A DNA stretch of 12,046 bases from Candidatus Bathyarchaeota archaeon. GTDB taxonomy: Archaea > Thermoproteota > Bathyarchaeia > Bathyarchaeales > Bathyarchaeaceae. A program made the translations under genes and the position numbers. This document shows positions 1-6,238 of this stretch, one piece after another; the stretch's first letter is position 1; each line of letters begins with the position of its first letter. The stretch is from contig JAOZIC010000202.1 in the NCBI GenBank assembly GCA_026014605.1, positions 1 to 12,046 on the forward strand. Reading direction: 5' to 3'. The notes under the pieces are model-generated. The model worked only from the letters and a program-made list of their open reading frames with translations, was not told where the DNA came from and did no database searches.

Positions 1-508
1 CAATGTCGTTGATCGAAATACTGTCTGGGTTCTCGATGTAGATTAGCATTGTCCAACCGGATTTGAGGATCAAGTCGTCCTCTGCCACTGTAAAGTTGTA
101 AGGTGCACCACCTATCGCCACTTCAGTGTTGGAACCATTTCTTAGGAAACTGTCTACGTAATTCAAATCTGCTGATATTGTGTTTGTTGTTCGGCAATAG
201 TTAACGAATTTGTCTGATCCAGGTATTGAAGAGTTCCAGTCACACTCCTGACCACGAACGCTTATCTTGTCGATAACTAGGTCCCTACCACCCGTGTTGA
301 TTATCATCAAGCTTGCAAGAGCTCTATTGGAGCCGCTGTGCCATACGTGGTGTTTTGTGATGTGCACTGATTCTTCTTGTACTCGTGTACTGGTGACGTT
401 GATGGCGAAGTAAGAAACTACTCCGGCGAGCAGAACTGAAATTACCAGTATAATCAGCGTTGTTACTACTGTGCTCAAAGCTACGCGATTTTTCAGAATT
501 CTTCTCAT
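1..508 (-). CDS. archaellin / type IV pilin-like surface protein, 3' end outside window
   Basis: The gene reads leftward from an ATG at 508-506; 169 codons are visible and the 3' end is cut off. The N-terminus is a short basic stretch (MRRILKNR), then an uninterrupted hydrophobic helix at about residues 9-36 (VALSTVVTTLIILVISVLLA), then a polar soluble part. This is the class III signal / pilin N-helix layout of archaellins and archaeal pilins, in which a prepilin peptidase cuts just before the helix; the exact cut site is not obvious. The segment after the helix (NVTSTRVQEE, later INTGGRDLVIDKISVRGQE) is beta-rich and resembles uncharacterised archaeal pilin-like proteins. The start is well supported by an SD (GGAGGTG, bases 518-524 on the reverse strand) 9 nt upstream. 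It is divergent from cheA. It could be a structural pilin or archaellin subunit, or a minor surface protein; adjacency to chemotaxis genes makes a motility role attractive but unproven. Confidence 0.75.
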   Translation of the reverse strand, partial: MRRILKNRVALSTVVTTLIILVISVLLAGVVSYFAINVTSTRVQEESVHITKHHVWHSGSNRALASLMIINTGGRDLVIDKISVRGQECDWNSSIPGSDKFVNYCRTTNTISADLNYVDSFLRNGSNTEVAIGGAPYNFTVAEDDLILKSGWTMLIYIENPDSISINDI

Positions 509-515
509 TTAACTT

Positions 516-682
516 CCCACCTCCTTGTTAGGTTTGGATTTGATCTGGAAGTGGGTGGATTGGGAGATAAAACGAGGGACACAACGTTACAAAGTTGACT
601 GGTCTGCAGAATGTTTTTGCATCTGTTTTGACTTATGCCAACTTTGATTACTTTTTGAGGCATGTTTACTATCCACCCACTT
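516..682 (-). promoter_or_regulatory. candidate structured leader RNA / SD switch of the pilin-like gene
   Basis: Read on the reverse strand, three segments compete. Segment 1 (682-671, AAGTGGGTGGAT) is a perfect 12-bp complement of segment 2 (560-549, ATCCACCCACTT). Part of segment 2 (555-547, CCCACTTCC) can also pair over 9 consecutive positions, one of them G-U, with segment 3 (524-516, GGAGGTGGG), which is the SD of the pilin-like gene. Inside the 1:2 helix lies a second perfect 8-bp inverted repeat (590-597 with 639-646) and inside that a weaker stem with one bulge (607-613 with 620-625). The pattern suggests an RNA that exposes the SD when 1:2 forms and hides it when 2:3 forms. This needs transcription to start upstream of 682, which the sequence does not prove. 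No known riboswitch class is recognised. Confidence 0.4.
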
Positions 683-1050
683 TTCGGATAACCATAGAAT
701 GTATGCCCCCAAATAAGAGTATTATGTCGTATGATTCAATATTGGTTTTGCTGTTTATCATCTCCAAACAATACTAAAACTTTCGCATCAGTATCACCAA
801 TCAAACTCTAAATTCAATTAAAAACAAAAAACGGTTAAAAACAAACCAAAATCATAAAAGCTTTCCAAATTAACCCCTGTTTAACCGAATAAAACCCGTG
901 TTTTTGAACAATTAAACCAGCTTACATCAGTACAATCAAGATGTAGCACGCATTCACACACATGGGTAAATAATCCCCACCCTGCAACAATAATGTTCAA
1001 GACAAATCACCAAAAACCGAAAGGTTCTCCATGGAGAGGAAGTGTAAGAC
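683..1050. other. AT-rich intergenic region upstream of cheA
   Basis: No convincing gene is seen between the putative pilin leader and cheA. The region should contain the promoter of cheA and probably that of the pilin-like gene. Visible items are a direct repeat of TTAAAAACAAA (818-828 and 835-845), an 8-bp inverted repeat CGGTTAAA / TTTAACCG (832-839 and 880-887), and a weak TATA-like GTAAATAAT near 965-973 that would place a cheA transcript start near 1000. A short GNRA-type hairpin AACC-GAAA-GGTT (1015-1026) sits just before the palindrome at 1026-1037. None is strong enough to name a specific regulator. Confidence 0.35.
1026..1037. promoter_or_regulatory. 12-bp perfect palindrome overlapping the cheA ribosome binding region
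   Basis: TCTCCATGGAGA is its own reverse complement. It overlaps the purine-rich stretch (GGAGAGGAAGTG, 1033-1044) that serves as the SD for cheA. It abuts the AACC-GAAA-GGTT hairpin, so an RNA stem or a protein site here could affect translation of cheA. About three palindromes of this length are expected by chance in 12 kb, so only the position makes it worth noting. Confidence 0.25.
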
Positions 1051-3072
1051 TTGTCTTTGGACATGGAACAATACAAAGAAGAATTCATAGACGAAGCCCG
1101 AGAGCACATAGAAACTCTTACCCAGTCCTTGCTAACACTTGAAAAAGATCCAACAAACACTGATGCGTTAAACGACATTTTCAGGTCAGCTCACACACTC
1201 AAAGGCTCCTCTGGGATGATGGGCTACAAAGACCTACAGGATCTTGCACATGCGATGGAGGACATTTTTGACGGTTTACGAAAAGGTGGACAAGTTTCAA
1301 GTGACCTAATCGACGTTTTGCTTGAATGCATCGACGCTCTCACAACACGGTTAGAAAGCATACAAGACGGAACAGACGAAAAAATCGAAACCGAACAATT
1401 TGTACAAAGGCTTCATGAAATTTCAAAACAAACTAAAGAGGCACCTAAAAAAGGCAAAGCAGCTTCAAAGAAAAAAACTTCCAAAAAACCTGAAGTAAGT
1501 GAATTTGGCGAAAAAGAAAATAACCAAATAAAAAAAGCGTTAAAGTCTGGTAACTCATGTTTTTTGCTTAAAGTGAAATTTACCGACGATTGTGGTTTCA
1601 AGTCGCTAAGGGCAAATATGGTGCTTGAGAATCTTTCTAAGAAGGGCAAAATAGTAAGCACTACGCCTGACAAAAAAGGCATTGAAGCAGAAAAGATTGA
1701 TGAAGAACTCAAAATTGTTTTTGTGACAAAGTCTGACAAAAACGAAGTTGCAGAATGCGCCAAATCAGTTTGTGAAGTTGACACTGTTCAAGTTAATTCG
1801 TATGACGATGATTCATCAGCAGAACCAAAACAGGTTCCCCAAAAAGAGAGTGAACCAACTAAATCAAAACCCACTATCGACGCAAAGACCGCACAAACCG
1901 TAAGAGTACACTTTGAGCAACTGGACGAGTTAATGAACCTGACGGGCGAACTTGTGATAAACAAGATTGCGCTGTTGCAGATGACTTCTGAACTAAAAAA
2001 TGACAGTTTACGGCGCCTAACCGGAAACATTGACCGTTTAACTGCGGACCTTCAAGATTTGGCGATGCAGATCAGGATGGTTCCTGTTAGCCAAGTTTTT
2101 GACCGCTTTCCACGGCTTGTAAGGGACCTTTCGCGTAAGAAAGGAAAGAAAATTAACATGATTGTTGAAGGACGGGACATTGAAGTAGACCGAACTGTTT
2201 TGGATGAAATCGGTCAACCGTTGATACACATAATCAGAAACAGCGTAGACCACGGAATAGAGCAGCCTGAAGAACGCAAAACTGCGGGTAAAAACCCAAC
2301 TGGAACCTTGAAGTTGGTTGCGAAACGCAAAGGCGAACAGGTTATTATTGAAGTGGAAGATGACGGCGCAGGTATCAACCCTGAGAAAGTGAAGAATTCT
2401 GCTATTAAGAAAGGCTTTATTTCCGAGGCCGAAGCCGCGGCTATGAGTAACGAGCAGCTTACGAACCTGATTTTCTTGCCTGGAATGTCTACTTCAAAGA
2501 CGATTACGGAAACCAGCGGCAGGGGTGTTGGTATGGATGTTGTAAAAACCAAAACTGTTGCCCTTGGCGGTTCGGTGAACATGGAAACGCGTGTGGGTAT
2601 GGGAACCAAACTTAGTTTAAGGCTGCCGCCAACGTTGGCGATTGTTACATCGCTTCTAGTGAAGGATTCGAATCAGACATTTGCGATTCCAACCAGTATT
2701 GTGTCTGAAATAGTCCGTGTTGATTGCGAACAGGTTAAGTCGCTTGGAAGTTTTAGAGCTATTGTTGTCCGTGGTCGTGTGCTTCCGCTTCTTCATTTGC
2801 ACAGTCTGCTTGGTCTTGAGGACAGTGGTGAGTCGGAGTATCTTGAAGTATTGGTTACTCATGGAAGTAACGAAAATGAAAAGGTGGGTCTAGTGGTGGA
2901 CTTTGTTATTGGTCAACAGGAGATAATGATCAAACCATTAGCTGAAACAATGGTGAACACAAAAGGGTACAGCGGTTTCACTATACTTGGAAACGGCAGG
3001 GTGATTCCAGTTTTGGACCTTGCTAATTACATTAGCAGAGAAAACCAAGGAAAGAATCAAGCAAACCGCTAG
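1051..3072 (+). CDS. cheA: chemotaxis histidine kinase CheA
   Basis: Cytoplasmic kinase that docks to receptors with CheW, autophosphorylates on a histidine and passes phosphate to CheY. All five CheA domains are visible in 673 residues, the usual length. P1 (HPt) has the phospho-acceptor H48 in SAHTLKGSSG. A Lys-rich linker at about 135-155 leads to a P2-like CheY-docking domain (about 160-245). P3 dimerisation helices start near 282 (VRVHFEQLDELMNLTGELV). The P4 ATPase has its N box HIIRNSVDHGIE near 392, G1 box DDGAGI near 437 and G2 box GRGVGMDVVK near 490. P5 (CheW-like) runs from about 535 to 665. No key residue is missing. The TTG start at 1051 is preferred because a purine-rich SD (1033-1044) ends 6 nt upstream and MSLDMEQY looks like other CheA N-termini; ATG 1063 is the alternative. 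It appears to be transcribed alone: T runs and a hairpin follow it. Confidence 0.97.
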   Translation: MSLDMEQYKEEFIDEAREHIETLTQSLLTLEKDPTNTDALNDIFRSAHTLKGSSGMMGYKDLQDLAHAMEDIFDGLRKGGQVSSDLIDVLLECIDALTTRLESIQDGTDEKIETEQFVQRLHEISKQTKEAPKKGKAASKKKTSKKPEVSEFGEKENNQIKKALKSGNSCFLLKVKFTDDCGFKSLRANMVLENLSKKGKIVSTTPDKKGIEAEKIDEELKIVFVTKSDKNEVAECAKSVCEVDTVQVNSYDDDSSAEPKQVPQKESEPTKSKPTIDAKTAQTVRVHFEQLDELMNLTGELVINKIALLQMTSELKNDSLRRLTGNIDRLTADLQDLAMQIRMVPVSQVFDRFPRLVRDLSRKKGKKINMIVEGRDIEVDRTVLDEIGQPLIHIIRNSVDHGIEQPEERKTAGKNPTGTLKLVAKRKGEQVIIEVEDDGAGINPEKVKNSAIKKGFISEAEAAAMSNEQLTNLIFLPGMSTSKTITETSGRGVGMDVVKTKTVALGGSVNMETRVGMGTKLSLRLPPTLAIVTSLLVKDSNQTFAIPTSIVSEIVRVDCEQVKSLGSFRAIVVRGRVLPLLHLHSLLGLEDSGESEYLEVLVTHGSNENEKVGLVVDFVIGQQEIMIKPLAETMVNTKGYSGFTILGNGRVIPVLDLANYISRENQGKNQANR

Positions 3073-3148
3073 TTTTTTTTCCCCGTTTTTGTGATACAGA
3101 CTTTTTTCTTGTTCCTGACTGCAGGAACGCAATATTTCTCTTTTTTTG
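3073..3148 (+). terminator. transcription terminator after cheA
   Basis: Eight T residues directly follow the stop codon (3073-3080). Further on there is a perfect 7-bp hairpin (GTTCCTG 3111-3117, loop ACTG, CAGGAAC 3122-3128), followed by a second T run at 3141-3147. This suggests that cheA is a separate transcription unit from the genes to its right. Confidence 0.6.
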
Positions 3149-3269
3149 GTGTTTTGTTTTCGTGTTCGTTGTTTGTAATGTGTCGAATTCAGAAATAGGG
3201 TTTAACTACTTTGTTGGTGTAGTATTTTTGAGTGGGTGTAATAATAGACGTTTTAGCAGTTGGTTTGAT

Positions 3270-3611
3270 ATGACACAAAAAGAAGCTAAGTCAGAGAATG
3301 CGCGTCACGTAATCCTGAGCTATGGAAACAACTTGTATCACATTGACAAAGTGTCTGTTCAAGAGTCTACTGCAGACTCCAATTATAACGCAGTTTTTCG
3401 GGCTAAACGTTTAGCAGATAATCAAATGCTGGAACTGGATTTTGAGATTTCTCAAAAACTCTACGATGTCTTAATGGATTACACTGGGTTGGATAACCCT
3501 GACCTTTTGCTTGTTCTGTATTTTGATAATAACGATTTTACTTGGCGTTTTGTTAGTGATGCTTGGGTGCGTCAGCAGATTAGCAGTAAAGTTAACAGGT
3601 ATATTGTTTAG
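3270..3611 (+). CDS. small protein of unknown function in the chemotaxis cluster
   Basis: I do not recognise this 113-residue protein. It has no signal peptide or membrane helix and looks like a compact, acidic alpha/beta protein. A beta-like N-terminal half (ARHVILSYGNNLYHIDKVSV) is followed by LADNQMLELDFEISQKLYDV and a hydrophobic strand LLLVLYFDNNDFTWRFVSD near residues 80-98; the C-terminus is basic (SSKVNRYIV). The frame stays open upstream to a TTG at 3162. The ATG at 3270 is preferred because the translated upstream stretch is Cys/Phe-rich and looks non-coding, although no good SD precedes 3270. It lies between the cheA terminator and the cheY promoter, so it is probably its own unit. 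Position alone suggests a chemotaxis accessory role, for example as an adaptor, but the sequence does not show it. Confidence 0.65.
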   Translation: MTQKEAKSENARHVILSYGNNLYHIDKVSVQESTADSNYNAVFRAKRLADNQMLELDFEISQKLYDVLMDYTGLDNPDLLLVLYFDNNDFTWRFVSDAWVRQQISSKVNRYIV

Positions 3612-3664
3612 TTTTTTGTTTGTTCTCCCTGTAAACTTGATTGGACTTAGTGTTCAGTAATCGG
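3612..3664 (+). terminator. T-rich end of the small unknown gene
   Basis: A GTTTTTTGTTTGTT tract begins immediately after the stop codon at 3611, without a clear hairpin. T-rich ends without stems are common for archaeal transcripts. The remaining bases up to the cheY promoter show nothing recognisable. Confidence 0.35.
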
Positions 3665-3728
3665 GTATATTAAGACATAATATTTTTATGCTTTGATTAC
3701 GATTAATCGTTTTCAGGTGGGAACGTAA
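3665..3728 (+). promoter_or_regulatory. promoter and palindromic operator candidate for the cheY operon
   Basis: A TATA-like AT block (ATAATATTTTTAT, 3677-3689) lies about 25 bp before a perfect 12-bp palindrome ACGATTAATCGT (3699-3710), close to where an archaeal transcript would start. It is followed directly by an SD (AGGTGG, 3715-3720). The palindrome position, between TATA box and SD, is typical for a repressor operator. TACGATTAA also occurs at 7406-7414 in the upstream region of the membrane receptor gene. The transcript start is inferred. Confidence 0.45.
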
Positions 3729-3785
3729 ATGGAAGACCTATCAATAAAGACCGCAAGACAATTGCGAGGTTTTGGAGAGCGATAA
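3729..3785 (+). CDS. possible 18-residue leader peptide before cheY
   Basis: An ATG at 3729 has a good SD (AGGTGG, 3715-3720) 8 nt upstream and opens a frame of 18 codons (MEDLSIKTARQLRGFGER) ending in TAA at 3783-3785, two bases before the cheY ATG. The SD for cheY (GGAG, 3774-3777) lies inside it. The best SD in the region belongs to this ORF and not to cheY, so ribosomes may load here and be passed on to cheY by termination-reinitiation. No similarity is recognised; the peptide may have no function of its own. Confidence 0.35.
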   Translation: MEDLSIKTARQLRGFGER

Positions 3786-3787
3786 CC

Positions 3788-4156
3788 ATGGCAGGCGTTC
3801 TAATAGCTGACGACGCATCATTTATGCGAAACGTGCTAAAACGGCTGGTCATGCAAGCAGGCCACGATGTCGTTGCCGAAGCTGGTTCTGGAGACGAAGC
3901 AATTCTGCTTTACCGACAACACAAACCAGACCTAGTTTTAATGGACATCGTCATGCCTGCTGGCGCGATGGCAAAAGACGGAATTGAAGCACTTAAAAAA
4001 ATCGTGGAAGAAGATGCAGCAGCAAAATGTGTAATGTGCAGTTCCATGGGTCAACAAAGCCTAATTGTTGAAGCATTGAAATCTGGTGCTAAAGATTTTG
4101 TCACAAAGCCTTTCAAGCCACAAAAAGTGCTAGAAGTTTTGTCCAAGTATTGCTGA
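3788..4156 (+). CDS. cheY: chemotaxis response regulator CheY
   Basis: Single receiver domain of 122 residues with no output domain: it takes phosphate from CheA and, in archaea, signals to the archaellum through adaptor proteins. The acid pocket is D8-D9 (LIADDASFMR), the phospho-acceptor is D53 (LVLMDIVMP), the switch Ser is S85 (VMCSSMGQQ) and the conserved Lys is K107 (VTKPF). The loop after D53 reads MPAGAMAKDGIEAL where CheY and CheB receivers usually have MPxMDGIEAL. That is a four-residue insertion next to the active site. The start has GGAG 10 nt upstream and is preceded by a short leader ORF. cheD follows after 10 bp. It is too short to be CheB. Confidence 0.95.
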   Translation: MAGVLIADDASFMRNVLKRLVMQAGHDVVAEAGSGDEAILLYRQHKPDLVLMDIVMPAGAMAKDGIEALKKIVEEDAAAKCVMCSSMGQQSLIVEALKSGAKDFVTKPFKPQKVLEVLSKYC

Positions 4157-4166
4157 GGGCCGTAAA

Positions 4167-4790
4167 TTGTGGACACGACTTTGCAATCTGCTGTTTACAG
4201 TCAATCCGCTAAACACCAGTTTAGCAAAATTGCCACAAAATAGCTATGGTGCTAAGCCTTCTTTGGCATCTAGTTTTGCTACTTCTAAGGTTGTTCAAAA
4301 TTCAGAAAAATCCTTTCAAGAAGTTCGTGTTGACATGGCTGACATGAAAGTTGAAACTAAGCCAGTTGTTTTGATAACAAACGTTGGTTCATGTGTTGCA
4401 ATTTGTATCCACGACTCAGTAAACAAGTCTGGCGGATTAGCACACATAATGTTGCCGGACTCAAAAATCACGAAAAATGATGTTTTGGTTTCAAAATACG
4501 CTGATACAGCGGTTCCTGCGTTGGCAGAAGCTCTTCGTAAATCTGGAAGAAGCAGTTTCGGGTTATCAGCAAAAATTGCTGGTGGTGCCAACATGTTTTC
4601 GAACCTGAAAGCGAACTCGCTCAATATCGGTGAGAAGAATGTTGAAGCCGTGAAGGAAGCGTTAGAAAATAACGGAATTAAACTGCTGGCTGAAGATGTT
4701 AGAGGCACATGTGGTAGACGTGTTGCCTTCAATATTGTTACTGGTAAAGTACATGTGCGATGTGGAAACAAGGAGGTGACCGAGATATGA
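4167..4790 (+). CDS. cheD: receptor glutamine deamidase / CheC partner CheD
   Basis: CheD deamidates receptor glutamines and, in Bacillus and Thermotoga, binds CheC and raises its CheY-P phosphatase activity. The core (from about residue 52) shows the catalytic Cys in VGSCVA, His 17 residues later in GGLAHIMLPDS, then KYADTAV, KIAGGANMF, NIGEKNVEAV and GIKLLAEDVRGTCGRRV; it resembles Thermotoga CheD almost throughout. Before the Cys it reads ITNVGSC where relatives have a TxGLGSC-type loop, one residue shorter. The start is uncertain. TTG 4167 has GAGGG 7 nt upstream but gives about 50 extra residues (polar, Ser/Asn-rich). ATG 4335 would give 151 residues but removes the usual first strand (EVRV) and has no SD. 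The stop overlaps the cheC ATG (ATGA), so it is translationally coupled to the next gene. Confidence 0.9.
   Translation: MWTRLCNLLFTVNPLNTSLAKLPQNSYGAKPSLASSFATSKVVQNSEKSFQEVRVDMADMKVETKPVVLITNVGSCVAICIHDSVNKSGGLAHIMLPDSKITKNDVLVSKYADTAVPALAEALRKSGRSSFGLSAKIAGGANMFSNLKANSLNIGEKNVEAVKEALENNGIKLLAEDVRGTCGRRVAFNIVTGKVHVRCGNKEVTEI
4208..4225 (+). other. small perfect hairpin at the start of the cheD frame
   Basis: GCTAAAC (4208-4214), loop ACCA, GTTTAGC (4219-4225) form a 7-bp stem with a tetraloop. No T run follows, so it is not a terminator. It lies in the stretch whose coding status depends on which cheD start is used. Confidence 0.3.
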
Positions 4791-5425
4791 CTGAAAGCGT
4801 AACTACAAAAAATGTGGAACAATCACCTGAAGAAGTCGATTTGGGAATAGTTTTGGAACTAGGAAGTATCGGCGCAGGCCATGCGGCCACATCCCTGTCT
4901 GAAATATTCCAAGAACCAATTTCAATCGAAGTTCCAAAAATACACACAATGCCTCCTCATATGGTTCCAAGCCATTACAAGAAACACGATGTACCAACAA
5001 CTGCAGTTTACATGCAACTACGCGGAGAAGCTGAATGCGACATCTTGTTGATGTTTGAAGTTGAAGAAGCAAAAAAGATTGCAGCTATGATGAATATGGT
5101 GGAGTCACCCGACGATGTTGACCCCGACATGGAAGCATCAGCTATCGATGAACTGGGTAACATAGTTATTGGTTCATTCTTAACTGCACTTTCGGACTTC
5201 ACTGGCGCAAATTTGGTTCCTAACCCTCCTGAACGGGCTACCGATTCTTTCGACGCAATTCTTGACAGTTTTCTGATAAAACAAATGCTTTCCTCCGACA
5301 TGGCAATGCTTTTTGACACACAATTCAAACGTGCTGACGGCAACATCAGTGGTATTCTGATGATGTTCCCAAGCAGGGACCTACAACGTACACTGACCGA
5401 GAAAGCAAAAAGTTGGGTGAGTTAG
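4787..5425 (+). CDS. cheC: CheY-P phosphatase CheC, first copy (site 1 Asn replaced)
   Basis: 212-residue CheC-family protein, predicted to dephosphorylate CheY-P and to bind CheD. CheC has two pseudo-symmetric halves, each with an ExxN phosphatase motif. Site 1 here reads ELGSIGAGHAATSLS: E24 is present but the Asn is S27. Site 2 is intact, DELGNIVIGSF with E122 and N125. So this copy is predicted to have one working site. The start ATG 4787 overlaps the cheD stop and has a near-perfect SD (GGAGGTGA, 4772-4779). It is a paralogue of the next gene, with closely matching blocks such as KHDxP, LRG, CDxLL and FEVEEAKKI. CheX and FliY are related, but the length and adjacency to cheD favour CheC. 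Confidence 0.93.
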   Translation: MTESVTTKNVEQSPEEVDLGIVLELGSIGAGHAATSLSEIFQEPISIEVPKIHTMPPHMVPSHYKKHDVPTTAVYMQLRGEAECDILLMFEVEEAKKIAAMMNMVESPDDVDPDMEASAIDELGNIVIGSFLTALSDFTGANLVPNPPERATDSFDAILDSFLIKQMLSSDMAMLFDTQFKRADGNISGILMMFPSRDLQRTLTEKAKSWVS

Positions 5426-5426
5426 T

Positions 5427-5462
5427 AAACTCGAACTATTGGGCGAGTTTTTTGTTCTCGCC
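5427..5462 (+). terminator. terminator-like hairpin with an overlapping alternative stem
   Basis: AAACTCG (5427-5433) and CGAGTTT (5444-5450) form a perfect 7-bp stem running into a T run (5448-5453), a terminator-like form. The 3' arm also belongs to another stem, GGCGAG (5442-5447) with CTCGCC (5457-5462). The two cannot form together. It lies between the two cheC genes, where it could set the relative expression of the second. Confidence 0.5.
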
Positions 5463-5515
5463 AAAATCCGATGTTTCACATCATAGTAAAAATGTGTAAA
5501 AATGGTGAAAAGAAA

Positions 5516-6238
5516 ATGACCGAAAATGTGTTTGAGAACGCAAACCAAAGCAAAGATTCCAGTTTGGTCAAAGGTTTAGATACGAAAAACAAGCTGGACC
5601 TTGAGATTTTGTTGGAGTTGGGCAATATGGGGGCAGGAAATGCAACGACTTCCCTTTCAGATATGCTTCATGAACGAATTGTTGTTGAAGTACCTAAACT
5701 TCATGTTGCTGCTCCGCATCTTGTTCCGAAACTCTTTGGGAAACACGATCAACCTAGTGTAGGCATTTACATGCCCTTGCGGGGTTCAACTGATTGTGAT
5801 GTTTTGTTGCTTTTCGAAGTTGAAGAGGCTAAAAAGATAGTTGAAATGATTACAATGACTCCTTCGCCAGATAATGTTGATTCGAATATGAAAAGGTCGG
5901 CAATCGAAGAATTGGGTTCAATTATGATTGGCGGTTTTCTAAGTGCTATTTCAAACTTTACTGGCGTTGAATTGATTCCAATGCCGCCCGAATTGGTCAC
6001 TGGTTCCTTTGATGCATTACTTGATGGTTTTCTGTTAAAGCAGGCTTTAGTTTCTGATGTTGCTTTGGTTTTTGATGGCTGTTTCAGGCGGACCGGAAGC
6101 GCGGCTGGGGGTACTTTGGTGGTATTTCCTAGTTTTGAGTTGCAGAAACTGCTTGTTAACAAGAGTCAAGAATGGTTGAACCGTGATTACTCGGTTATGG
6201 TAACTGCTGAGGAACACACGTTCCGCAGAGTTGAGTAA
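5516..6238 (+). CDS. cheC: CheY-P phosphatase CheC, second copy (site 2 Asn replaced)
   Basis: 240-residue CheC paralogue. Site 1 is canonical, ELGNMGAGNATTSLS with E34 and N37. Site 2 reads EELGSIMIGGF: E132 is kept but the Asn is S135. This is the mirror image of the first copy, so each copy keeps one complete phosphatase site. Compared with the first copy it has about 10 more residues at the N-terminus (polar) and a C-terminal tail (RDYSVMVTAEEHTFRRVE). ATG 5516 is chosen because GGTGA (5504-5508) lies 7 nt upstream; the frame is open to an ATG at 5471, but the extra residues (MFHIIVKMCKNGEKK) look like untranslated leader. It is followed by T-rich sequence, so it is probably the last gene of the cheY-cheD-cheC-cheC unit. 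Confidence 0.92.
   Translation: MTENVFENANQSKDSSLVKGLDTKNKLDLEILLELGNMGAGNATTSLSDMLHERIVVEVPKLHVAAPHLVPKLFGKHDQPSVGIYMPLRGSTDCDVLLLFEVEEAKKIVEMITMTPSPDNVDSNMKRSAIEELGSIMIGGFLSAISNFTGVELIPMPPELVTGSFDALLDGFLLKQALVSDVALVFDGCFRRTGSAAGGTLVVFPSFELQKLLVNKSQEWLNRDYSVMVTAEEHTFRRVE

Noticed and set aside
595..777. 60-codon open frame starting with TTG between the pilin-like gene and cheA
   Set aside because: No SD, a rare start codon, composition unlike a protein, and it lies across the arms of the inverted-repeat structure.
1031..1090. 19-codon ORF starting in the palindrome upstream of cheA
   Set aside because: It has no clear SD of its own and overlaps the cheA start in another frame without stop-start coupling, unlike the leaders at 3729 and 7483.
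2214..2609. Long reverse-strand open frame inside cheA
   Set aside because: It is antisense to the conserved ATPase domain of cheA; the + strand frame has all CheA motifs. Similar antisense frames under cheC, the receptors and cheW were rejected for the same reason.
3162..3269. Upstream extension of the small unknown gene to a TTG at 3162
   Set aside because: The translated stretch is Cys/Phe-rich and looks like intergenic T-rich DNA; a Met at 3270 fits the start of the compact domain better.
4246..4347. Hydrophobic 33-codon ORF inside the cheD frame
   Set aside because: Its Leu/Phe-rich composition is a by-product of the T-rich cheD reading frame, and no SD precedes it.
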